A stretch of DNA of 33,815 bases from Clostridia bacterium (GTDB taxonomy: Bacteria; Bacillota; Clostridia; Oscillospirales; CAG-272), in assembly GCA_017412045.1 (NCBI GenBank), contig JAFQOX010000070.1:1-33815 (forward strand). Reading direction: 5' to 3'. Positions 6,804 to 14,574 of the stretch are shown here, piece after piece. How positions within the stretch are numbered: the stretch's first letter is position 1; each line of letters starts with the position of its first letter. A program made the position numbers and the translations under genes. The notes beneath the pieces were generated by a model that saw only the letters and a list, made by a program, of their open reading frames with translations, was not told the origin of the DNA and ran no database searches.

Positions 6804-8207
6804 TTAATATCCGACGGCAAGACCGAAAAGGAGGATCAGCGAGGTCAGAAGCAGGTTGACCGCCTGGAAGCGCCAGCTCCATTTGAACCAATCTCCGTAG
6901 CTGACGTCGGAAACGCCGAGGCTGATCAGCAGGGCGGGGTTCGTCGGATAAAAGACGTTGGAAAAGCCGTCTCCGAACGCAAAGGCGACGATGCAGAGCT
7001 GTGTGGATATGCCGAAGATCTGCGCCATGGGAACGATCAGCGGGATCAGCATAAACGCCTTTGCCGATCCGGAGGAGATGAAGAAATTCATGACGAGCAC
7101 GATCAGATAGATAAAGAGAATGACCGTCCATTTCGGAATGACCTGCGCCAGACCGACGGCGCCGTGCAGGATCGTGTCCAGAATGCTTGCTTCCTCCAGC
7201 GTATATTTGATGGAGGATGCCATCAGAATCATGATCACGGCGGGCAAAATGCCCGTCACGCCGTTCAGAAAGGCTCTCGCAAGCGTACCGCCCGCCATGC
7301 CCGTCAGCAAAGAGGAGGCGATGCCCGCGATCAGAAACATCACGGCGACGATGATCATCGTGTAATCCTGAAGCGCGGGGATAAAACCGGAGCAGAGAAT
7401 AAACGCGATGCCCGCACCGACGATGGACACGAAGCAGACGAGCGCGCGATCCATTCTGCGGTCCGAAGCAAAATCAGCCGCCGCGCAGACGTCGGAAATG
7501 GGCTTTTCCACCTTTTTCGCATGGAGACGAACGAAGCAAAGGAGCGCGCAATAGATCAGGACGAAGGCGAGCATACGCATCCATGCGCCCGAAAACATGG
7601 GAAGCCCCGCGAGCTGCTGCGCCACGCCGACGGTGAAGGGGTTGCAAACGCCCGCCGCAAATCCGCATCCGACGGCAAGCAGGCTCATGCCGAGTCCCGT
7701 TAGGGCATCCCAGCCGAGATTGACCGCGAGCGCGATCACGAGCGGGACAAGCGGAACGCATTCCTCAAAGGAGCCGATCAGAGAGCCGAGCGCCATAAAG
7801 AAGAGCATGACGAGCGCCATCAGGCGGTAACGCACGCCGCCGAAGCGATGCACCATCTTATCCAGCATATATTTCATCAGACCGCAACGGTCAAGCGCAT
7901 TGAAAACGCCGCCGATCACCAGAAGAAAGGCGATCACGGCGATCAGCGCGGCGTTGCCGGAGGCGCCGAGGACCAGAACGGGGGAGGCGATCCATTTCCA
8001 AAAGGAAATTCCGCCGTCCGTGTAGGAAAATTCTCCGTTCGTATCGATCACGAGATTGCCGTCCTCGTTTTCCACGCGTGGATACGCGCCGCTCGGCACG
8101 ATCAGGGTCAGAACGTAGGTCAGGATCATCAGAACGAAAATGACGATGATCGCGGTCACAAAGGATTTCACGCTTACGTTGGTCGTGCTTTTTTTCTCGG
8201 TTGTCAT
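6804..8207 (-). CDS. YfcC-family (C4-dicarboxylate anaerobic carrier-like) membrane transporter
   Basis: A 467-residue polytopic membrane protein of the YfcC/DcuC superfamily. It starts with a short polar cytoplasmic tail, then a first membrane segment (residues about 16-37) ending in TLIVPSGAYPR, a typical YfcC opening. About eleven further hydrophobic stretches follow. Conserved family blocks include GGVFNALDRCGLM, MALGSLIGSFEECVPLVPL and, near the end, FGDGFSNVFYPTNPALLISLG. Its ATG is 1 nt past the stop of the M20 peptidase gene, and its GGAGG site lies inside the end of that gene, so the two are translationally coupled. YfcC carriers often sit beside M20 peptidases and are thought to import peptides, amino acids or carboxylates. 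The actual substrate here is unknown. Confidence 0.88.
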   Translation of the reverse strand: MTTEKKSTTNVSVKSFVTAIIVIFVLMILTYVLTLIVPSGAYPRVENEDGNLVIDTNGEFSYTDGGISFWKWIASPVLVLGASGNAALIAVIAFLLVIGGVFNALDRCGLMKYMLDKMVHRFGGVRYRLMALVMLFFMALGSLIGSFEECVPLVPLVIALAVNLGWDALTGLGMSLLAVGCGFAAGVCNPFTVGVAQQLAGLPMFSGAWMRMLAFVLIYCALLCFVRLHAKKVEKPISDVCAAADFASDRRMDRALVCFVSIVGAGIAFILCSGFIPALQDYTMIIVAVMFLIAGIASSLLTGMAGGTLARAFLNGVTGILPAVIMILMASSIKYTLEEASILDTILHGAVGLAQVIPKWTVILFIYLIVLVMNFFISSGSAKAFMLIPLIVPMAQIFGISTQLCIVAFAFGDGFSNVFYPTNPALLISLGVSDVSYGDWFKWSWRFQAVNLLLTSLILLFGLAVGY

Positions 8208-8208
8208 A

Positions 8209-9531
8209 TCAAACCTCCGTCATCATGTATTGATAAAATTTTACTGCGGGCGCGAGCGCCGCAACGTCGACGTTTTCATTGATACCGTGAATGCTGTCCA
8301 GCTGCGCCTGCGAGATGCGGAACGGCGTAAAGCGGAAGCAATTGTCGCAGACGCGGCTGAGGTATCGGCTGTCGCTCGCAGCGGTCATGACGTAGGGCGC
8401 CGTTCTGACGTCTGTGCCGAAAACCGAGGCGACCGCCTTCTCCACGCACTGAAAGGCGGGGCTTCTGTGATCCGAAAGCACGGAATCGAAGCCGGGATTC
8501 AGAATCACGGTCTCGATGCCGTATTTTTTCGCCAGACGGATGATCCTTCGGAAGCTCTTTTCCCTGCCCTCGTGGTGGGAATAACGCATATTTCCGATCA
8601 CCCACGCCGCGTTCGGGAGCACGTTCATGCCCTCCGAGCCGCCCGCCATCGTGAAGGCGATCGTCGTTTTCAGCATGGCGCCCGCCGTATTGGAGACGCA
8701 GGGGATCGCTTTTTTCAGAATCGGCGCAAACAGGCGGGAATGTCCGAGCAGATATTTCATCGGACCGTTCATGGAGGCGGAAAGGCAGGAGAAGGTCGCG
8801 GCGACCGCGGGAGAAATTTCCGCGCGGAAGAGGTTTCCCTTTTCCGTCGCCTGCATGAATTTGCCGAGACGAACGAGAGGCGTATTTTTCCCCGGCGTGG
8901 AGGCGTGACCGCCCGAGGATCTGGCGATGAATTTCAGATCCGCGCATCCCTTTTCGCCGATGCCGACGATCGCAAAGGTGCCCTTCGCGCCGTCGATCGG
9001 CTCTTCCAGAATCATGCCGCCCTCGTCTAAAACGAGGTAAAAGCGGATCCCGCGGCTCTTCAGGGCTCTGGAGATCGCATCCGCGCCCGCGCCGTCGCAT
9101 TCCTCGTTACAGGTGGACATGAAATAAATATCTCTTTTCGGCGTATAGCCTTCCTTCGCAAGCTCCTCCGCCGCCCGAAGCATTGCCCACAGACCGCCCT
9201 TGGTGTCCAGCGCGCCTCTGCCCCAGATCTTGCCGCGGTCAACCGTGCCGGAAAAAGGCTCGTACATCCATTTGCCGGAGGCTTCCACGACGTCGTGGTG
9301 GTTCATGAAAAGGATCGGCTCCTCCGTGCCCGCTCCCTTCCAGCGCATAAGAAAGCTACCGTCAAAATCCTCAAGCTCACAAGCTTCAAAAACGCGCGGA
9401 AAAAGCGCTGCAAGCGTTTCTCGGAAACGGTAAAATTTCGTTTTGTCCTTCTGTTTCTCCTCGGAAACAGTCTCTATACGGATCATACGGGAAAGCTCCT
9501 CCGCGTAAATCTCCGCTCGGTTGTCAGCCAT
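8209..9531 (-). CDS. M20-family metallopeptidase / amidohydrolase
   Basis: A 440-residue zinc hydrolase of the M20 (peptidase T/ArgE/carboxypeptidase) family, cytosolic, probably cleaving dipeptides or N-acyl amino acids. The metal site is recognisable: H78-x-D80 in NHHDVVEASG, the bridging aspartate D109 in GRGALDTKGG, and the E143-E144 pair (catalytic base and ligand) in CNEECDG. The lid or dimerisation domain follows, containing SSGGHASTPGKNTPLVRL, and a late histidine lies near HGINENVDV. The ATG is preceded by GAGGAT. The transporter gene starts one base after the stop, which suggests that the carrier imports the substrate. The gap to the upstream topoisomerase gene is 63 bp with no clear terminator. 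Confidence 0.9.
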   Translation of the reverse strand: MADNRAEIYAEELSRMIRIETVSEEKQKDKTKFYRFRETLAALFPRVFEACELEDFDGSFLMRWKGAGTEEPILFMNHHDVVEASGKWMYEPFSGTVDRGKIWGRGALDTKGGLWAMLRAAEELAKEGYTPKRDIYFMSTCNEECDGAGADAISRALKSRGIRFYLVLDEGGMILEEPIDGAKGTFAIVGIGEKGCADLKFIARSSGGHASTPGKNTPLVRLGKFMQATEKGNLFRAEISPAVAATFSCLSASMNGPMKYLLGHSRLFAPILKKAIPCVSNTAGAMLKTTIAFTMAGGSEGMNVLPNAAWVIGNMRYSHHEGREKSFRRIIRLAKKYGIETVILNPGFDSVLSDHRSPAFQCVEKAVASVFGTDVRTAPYVMTAASDSRYLSRVCDNCFRFTPFRISQAQLDSIHGINENVDVAALAPAVKFYQYMMTEV

Positions 9532-9594
9532 ACGCTATCCTCTTTTCTGTCAAATCCTCATCCTTGATATGATCTTGAATTTTTGTTTTCCGTA

Positions 9595-11745
9595 TCATGG
9601 ATCAGAAAAGTCAAAGACGACTTTTCCGTTATCCTCCAATTTCAAATAAGCGTCAAAGGGCTTTCCGTTCTTACTGATGAAGCCCTTGATCCTTGACGTC
9701 CGCTTCGTCGAAAGCAGCATCTCCATATTGACCTTGGAGATTACGCGGCGGCAGATGAAGCCGTAGACGGAAAACTCACAGCCCTCCTTATAGCCGCTGC
9801 ACGAATAGCCCGTTTTGTAGCGGACGACGTCCCTGCCGCAGAGCGGGCATTTGCCGACGACGTCGCCGTAGAAGCCCGTATCCTTGTCGGTTTCGGGCGG
9901 ATCCTTCGGGCGGTGGAAGATCTCGTCGATCTCCTTTTGCGCAAGCGCGACGCTGTCGGCAACGGTGATCTTTCCGTTATACACCTTTTTGAGCGCCTTA
10001 CCCATTTCGCTCGTTTTATATTTGTCCATGGAAATTTTCAGGCGGATCAGGGATTTGATCAGGTATTCGCCGTCGGGCAAAATGCTGTAGGTGTCCTTTT
10101 TCAATTCGATATAGCCGCTGTTTTTCGCGTTATCAATAATGCCCGTTCGCGTTGCCTCCGTGCCGAGCTCCAAGCCCTCAAAGATGGCGCGGTAATCCTC
10201 TTCGTCGTTCTCGGCTTCCTTATTTTCGGCATCCTTGTCTGCCTTTTCCGCGTCTGCCGCCGCGCTCTGCTCCTCGCGGAAGGGGTTTTTCAGATAATTG
10301 TTCAGCGTTTCGATCGTGTGTCTTTTGGGAGGAGAGGTCTCCTTCTCCTTCGGTGCGAACGCAATATGGATCTCGTCGCCCTTTTTTAGATTCGGCAGAA
10401 TCTTATCCTGCTTGGAAAACTCGTCGAATTTCGTCCAGCCGGGCGTGACGATGACGGTCCCCTTCAGCGAAAAGATCTCCAGACCGCCGACGTCGATTTT
10501 GATTTCCGTTTTCTCCACGACGCAGTCCTCCGCGCAGAAAACGGCGACGAAACGCTTGAAGATGGCGGAATAAACGATATTTTCCTTCTCCGAAAGAGTG
10601 TTTTTCGCAGGAATTTTATAAGTGGGCGTCAAAGCGGAGTGGGATTCGATCTTGCTGTCATCAAAGATCGTTTTCTTGTCCTTGAATTTGACGGGATAGC
10701 CGAGCTTTTCTACGTTTCCGAGAATCTTTTTGATCTTATCCTTTTCCGCCGTGGCGAGGTATTCGGAGTTGGTACGGGGATAGGTGACGTAGCCGTTCTC
10801 GTAAAGCTTCTGGATGATCTCCAGGCTTTCCGTCATCGGCATTTTGTACTTTTTACCCAGCATATTCTGAAGCTTGGAGAGGGAATAGAGCTTGCCGGGA
10901 TTCAGCGTATCCTTTTTCTTCTTTTTCTCGATCACGGTCGCCTTGGCGGCGTTGTATGCATCGCAGAGCGCCTGCGCCTTCTCCAACTCGTTTTTTTCAA
11001 ATTTTTTCTTGCTCGTCAGCTCGATGATCTCGCCCTTGGTCTCCTCCTTGCTGGCAATACCGTAGTAGATCTCGGGAACGAAATTGCGGATCGCAAGGTC
11101 ACGGTCGTAGATCGCCTTGACGATGGGAATGATCACGCGCCCGATCCGCATGAGCTTGCCCGTTTTGAGCGTCGCGTATCGGGTCAGATTCACGCCGTAG
11201 AGCCAGTCGATATAGGTACGGGCAAAGCCCTCGTCCGCGAGCCTCTGATATTCGCTCTCGTCCTTCATATCCTTCAGCGCCGCGGCAACGGTCTCGGGCG
11301 TCTGGTCGGGAAGCCACAGACGGAGAAATTTTTTATTGACGTTTCCGTTCATGGCGTTGACGACGCAGAGGCGGACGATGATCTCGCCCTCGCGGTCAGC
11401 GTCCCCCGCGTTGACGATGGTATCCACGTCGGCGCGGTTGCAGAGACGCTTGATCACCTCAAACTGTCGTTGCGCGCCCGCATCGACGTTTTTGGAAGCA
11501 TCTTTTTTGATGCGGAATTTAAATTCGCTCGGAAAGCAGGGAAGATTCTCCATCGTCCATTTTGCGCTCGCGGGCGGAGTCTCCTGATACTCCTCAATAT
11601 CGCAAAGGGAAAACAAATGACCGAATGCCCATGTGACGATATATTCTCCGCCCTCGTAATAGCCGTTGGCTTTTTTCATCGTTGCGCTGATGCCCGCGAC
11701 GATATTGCGCGCAAGGCTGGGTTTTTCTGCAATAATCAGTTTCAA
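9595..11745 (-). CDS. topB: DNA topoisomerase III (type IA)
   Basis: A 716-residue type IA topoisomerase that passes single strands and helps decatenate DNA. The N-terminal TOPRIM domain starts with KLIIAEKPSLARNI and has the metal-binding NAGDADREGE (D115, D117). The catalytic tyrosine is Y322 in GYVTYPRTNSEY. The decatenation/DNA-gate region follows, with FEGLELGTEATRTGII. Between residues about 480 and 525 there is a highly charged Ala/Glu/Asp/Lys insert that is probably disordered. The C-terminus has a zinc-ribbon-like unit starting with C633-x2-C636 and two further Cys, then a small beta-rich tail. Length and motif order fit TopB rather than TopA. The gene sits inside a minus-strand cluster. 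Such genes are often chromosomal, but they also occur on conjugative elements. Confidence 0.94.
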   Translation of the reverse strand: MKLIIAEKPSLARNIVAGISATMKKANGYYEGGEYIVTWAFGHLFSLCDIEEYQETPPASAKWTMENLPCFPSEFKFRIKKDASKNVDAGAQRQFEVIKRLCNRADVDTIVNAGDADREGEIIVRLCVVNAMNGNVNKKFLRLWLPDQTPETVAAALKDMKDESEYQRLADEGFARTYIDWLYGVNLTRYATLKTGKLMRIGRVIIPIVKAIYDRDLAIRNFVPEIYYGIASKEETKGEIIELTSKKKFEKNELEKAQALCDAYNAAKATVIEKKKKKDTLNPGKLYSLSKLQNMLGKKYKMPMTESLEIIQKLYENGYVTYPRTNSEYLATAEKDKIKKILGNVEKLGYPVKFKDKKTIFDDSKIESHSALTPTYKIPAKNTLSEKENIVYSAIFKRFVAVFCAEDCVVEKTEIKIDVGGLEIFSLKGTVIVTPGWTKFDEFSKQDKILPNLKKGDEIHIAFAPKEKETSPPKRHTIETLNNYLKNPFREEQSAAADAEKADKDAENKEAENDEEDYRAIFEGLELGTEATRTGIIDNAKNSGYIELKKDTYSILPDGEYLIKSLIRLKISMDKYKTSEMGKALKKVYNGKITVADSVALAQKEIDEIFHRPKDPPETDKDTGFYGDVVGKCPLCGRDVVRYKTGYSCSGYKEGCEFSVYGFICRRVISKVNMEMLLSTKRTSRIKGFISKNGKPFDAYLKLEDNGKVVFDFSDP

Positions 11746-11806
11746 AGGAACACCCCTTTCTTTTTATCGGCGGATCTCCGCCGATTCTGATGAATATCAA
11801 TATGTT

Positions 11807-12955
11807 TTAGTCCGTATTTCGGAAGTAGTCGTCGCCGAAACGCTCGCGAAGGGCATCCGCCAGCAATCCGCCCGCCTTTTTCGCGCCTGCGGCATTGGGA
11901 TGCAGGGAATCCGTACAGGGGATGTCCCATCCGTCCGTTCTGACCGTAAAAGCGTTCTCCATGCCTTCCACGACGGAAGCAATGGTGTCCGCATGGGCGC
12001 CGCAGAAGGGGATCAGATAAACGATGGGAGCTTCGGGATATTTCTTCCGTAAATGCGCCAGCGTTTCCGCAAGTGCTTTCCGAAACGTTTCCGCGTCGTA
12101 ATTTCCGTCGTTCGTGCCGTGATTGACGACGATGATATCCGGGATCACCGTCCCGTCCGCGGGTCTGCCCTCGCTGAGATAATCAATGGCGTTGCGCATC
12201 GTGTGGAACGATCCCTGCGAGAGGATCCCCGTCGCGCCGTATCCGATCAGATAGGGCGTCACGCCGAGCGCCTCCGCACATTGCCAGGCGTACGAGTTGG
12301 TCGCGCTGTTGCCCTTGGAGCTTGCGCTCATATTCAGTGCGCGGATGCCCTCCGTGATGCTGTCCCCGTAGAAAAAGACCGTTTTTTCGGTAGGACGGAT
12401 GCCGAAAACGGCGCCGCCTGCCGAGGGCGTCACGGAACGGAGCGCAAAGCCCTTTTCCTGCTTCCATTTGCCCTCTCCCTCCGTCATGCCGTCCGCAATG
12501 ATGCGTACGGTGTGCCGACCCGTATCGGGAAGCTCGACTCTGCCGTCGGTAATGCGGCGGCGTACGGGCGCTTCTCCGTCGACGGAGTACGCGAAATAGG
12601 GCTCCTCCCCCGTGGTGATCACGGTAAAATTCACGTCAAAGTACGATGCGCCCTCGATCAGAAAGCAGAGGTACGCGCCGTCCGTCAAGGTCACCCGATG
12701 CGGCGCACCCCCGATCTCTTTTTCAAACCAACGTCCGATATAGTGGGGCTCGCTTTCTCCCGTAAGAACAAAACGGCGGTAAGAAACCGAAGCGAGATAC
12801 GCCTCGCGTTCGGCGGAAAGCACGGAATCGGCAGAGGGAGATCCGATGCCGATCCCGATGGATGACGAAGAGGACGGCGTCGTCGGAATGGGGGCACAGC
12901 CGGCAAATACTGCAACGGAGACGGCAAAGAGCAAGGAGAAGATACGTTTTTTCAT
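11807..12955 (-). CDS. Secreted SGNH/GDSL-family hydrolase lipoprotein
   Basis: The product starts MKKRIFSLLFAVSVAVFAGC. This is a short basic head, a hydrophobic core and a lipobox-like FAGC, so it is probably lipid-anchored outside the cell. A low-complexity Ser/Thr/Pro linker follows. Residues about 60-180 form a beta-rich region like the N-terminal jelly roll of CE2/CE3-type esterases. The SGNH catalytic blocks are FYGDSITEG (S199), a glycine in GYGATG, VVNHGTNDG (Asn block) and DSLHPNAAG (D349, H352). Deacetylation of polysaccharide or cell-wall sugar is the likely activity. The ATG at 12955 follows AAAAAGGAG; a longer open frame extends upstream but lies inside the MATE gene and has no such site. 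The MATE gene ends 20 bp upstream. Confidence 0.88.
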   Translation of the reverse strand: MKKRIFSLLFAVSVAVFAGCAPIPTTPSSSSSIGIGIGSPSADSVLSAEREAYLASVSYRRFVLTGESEPHYIGRWFEKEIGGAPHRVTLTDGAYLCFLIEGASYFDVNFTVITTGEEPYFAYSVDGEAPVRRRITDGRVELPDTGRHTVRIIADGMTEGEGKWKQEKGFALRSVTPSAGGAVFGIRPTEKTVFFYGDSITEGIRALNMSASSKGNSATNSYAWQCAEALGVTPYLIGYGATGILSQGSFHTMRNAIDYLSEGRPADGTVIPDIIVVNHGTNDGNYDAETFRKALAETLAHLRKKYPEAPIVYLIPFCGAHADTIASVVEGMENAFTVRTDGWDIPCTDSLHPNAAGAKKAGGLLADALRERFGDDYFRNTD

Positions 12956-12975
12956 ATAACGGCTCCTTTTTGCGG

Positions 12976-14400
12976 TTACGCCGCGATCGGAGCGATCTCC
13001 TCCGAGGGCATATCCGTTTTCGGCATTTTCTTTTGGGCTATATAACAGCAGAGATACTGCGCCGCGCTCGTCAGGATCCACGAAACGGGATAGGAGAGGA
13101 ACAGCACGCTCCAATCGTGGTTGATCGCGAATACCGTGTAAATCCAGAACACGCGGAATCCGCAGATGCCGATCACGGAAATACACATCGGCACGAGAGA
13201 TTTTCCGAGACCGCGAAGCTGTCCGCTCGTGATCTCCATGATGCCGCACATGAAATAGATCGGGCAAAGGATCCAAAGCCTCTGATATCCGTATTCGATC
13301 GCTTCCAAATCTCCGGGGATATAGATGGAAAGCAGGGGCTTACCGAATCCCAGGATCAGCGTGCTGAGCGCAATACCCACGCAAAGGGCACCGAGCATAC
13401 AGGTATACATGACTTTTCTGACACGGTTGTATTTTCTCGCGGCATAGTTCTGCCCCGTGAAGTTCATCGCCGCGTGATAGAAGGAGTTGAGCGAGGTATA
13501 GAGGAAGCTTTCGATCGTGTTTGCCGCCGCAGATCCGCTCGTATACGGCGCTTTTCCGAGGTGCGCGAAGGGAATGTCAAAGGAATTGACGGAGGACTGA
13601 ATGAGGATCGCGGAGATCGAGAAAAGCATATTCTGGATGCTCGCAGGCAAGCCGACTCTGATGATCTGGAGCAGAGAATCCTGATGTATGCGCAGCTTTC
13701 GGATATGCAGACGGCACATCCCGTCCTGTCTGCGCAGGCTCATGACGATCAGAACGGCGGAAATGATCTGCGAGATGACGGTAGCCAGCGCAACGCCTGC
13801 CACGTCCATATGGAGAAAATAAACGAAAACGAAGTTCAGAATGACGTTGACGAGTCCCGAAAGCGAGAGAAAATACAGCGGGCGCTTGGTATCGCCCTTG
13901 GCGCGCAGGATCGCGGCGCCGAAGTTATAGACCATATTGAAGGGCGCACCGAAAAAGTACACGCGCAGATAGAGAGCGGACTGGTCGATGATGGCGGGCG
14001 AGGTATTCATCCATACGAGGAAGGATTTCGACAGCACCATGCCGATCACCAGCACGCTGAAGCCGGATATGATAGCCAGCGCCATCGCCGTATGTATCGC
14101 CTTCTCCGTCGCGTCGCGGTTTCCCGTACCGTATCCGCGCGCCACGAGAACGCTGACGCCGACGGAAAGCCCGATGAAAAGATTCAAGATCAGATTCACG
14201 ATCATGGTCGTCGCGCCTACGGCGGCAACGGCGGTATCGCTTCCCGAAAATTGACCGATGATCATCAGATCGGCGGCGTTATATAAAAGCTGGAGCACGT
14301 TCGTCAGCATGAGAGAAAAGGAAAACGCCATGATTTTTCCGAACAGAGGACCGTTCAGCATATCCATTTCTCTTTTGACACGTTTTTTTGCAAGTATCAT
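12976..14400 (-). CDS. MATE-family efflux transporter
   Basis: A 474-residue multidrug and toxin extrusion family antiporter. About 12 hydrophobic segments are visible in two related halves. The opening DMLNGPLFGKIMAF and the first-helix LLYNAADLMIIGQF are typical of the family. GLSVGVSVLVARGYG follows, then the loop AAILRAKGDTKRPL with its conserved glycine and arginine. MATE proteins export cationic drugs or metabolites using a sodium or proton gradient; the substrate cannot be read from sequence. The ATG at 14400 is preceded by AAAGGAG. A near-consensus promoter lies just upstream, making this the first gene of the minus-strand cluster with the SGNH lipoprotein gene. Confidence 0.93.
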   Translation of the reverse strand: MILAKKRVKREMDMLNGPLFGKIMAFSFSLMLTNVLQLLYNAADLMIIGQFSGSDTAVAAVGATTMIVNLILNLFIGLSVGVSVLVARGYGTGNRDATEKAIHTAMALAIISGFSVLVIGMVLSKSFLVWMNTSPAIIDQSALYLRVYFFGAPFNMVYNFGAAILRAKGDTKRPLYFLSLSGLVNVILNFVFVYFLHMDVAGVALATVISQIISAVLIVMSLRRQDGMCRLHIRKLRIHQDSLLQIIRVGLPASIQNMLFSISAILIQSSVNSFDIPFAHLGKAPYTSGSAAANTIESFLYTSLNSFYHAAMNFTGQNYAARKYNRVRKVMYTCMLGALCVGIALSTLILGFGKPLLSIYIPGDLEAIEYGYQRLWILCPIYFMCGIMEITSGQLRGLGKSLVPMCISVIGICGFRVFWIYTVFAINHDWSVLFLSYPVSWILTSAAQYLCCYIAQKKMPKTDMPSEEIAPIAA

Positions 14401-14435
14401 GGAAAAAGTCTCCTTTGATTTTAATGATTCATAAT

Positions 14436-14464
14436 ATTATAACATATTATTTTAATAAAATCAA
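14436..14464 (-). promoter_or_regulatory. Promoter of the MATE-led minus-strand cluster
   Basis: On the minus strand TTGATT (14459-14464), a 17-bp spacer and TATAAT (14436-14441) lie about 35 bp before the MATE start. It is divergent from the promoter of the first TIR gene about 50 bp away. Confidence 0.85.
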
Positions 14465-14513
14465 GAAATTTGTGACATATGTTTTTGAAACGGATGATTT
14501 TGTTTAGAAAATC

Positions 14514-14542
14514 TTGACTTTTTTTATGGATTATAGTAGAAT
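14514..14542 (+). promoter_or_regulatory. Promoter of the first TIR-LRR gene
   Basis: TTGACT (14514-14519), 17 bp, TAGAAT (14537-14542). The ribosome binding site AAGGAG lies at 14563-14568, before the ATG at 14575. The layout resembles that of the second paralog's promoter at 18691-18719. Confidence 0.8.
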
Positions 14543-14574
14543 ATAACCGATAATATTACAATAAGGAGATCAAC

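Noticed and set aside
12862..14286. A long open frame antisense to the MATE and SGNH genes.
   Set aside because: Composition is charged and low in structure, and it is a shadow of the strong codon bias of the real minus-strand genes. There is no ribosome binding site, and the MATE gene on the other strand is certain.
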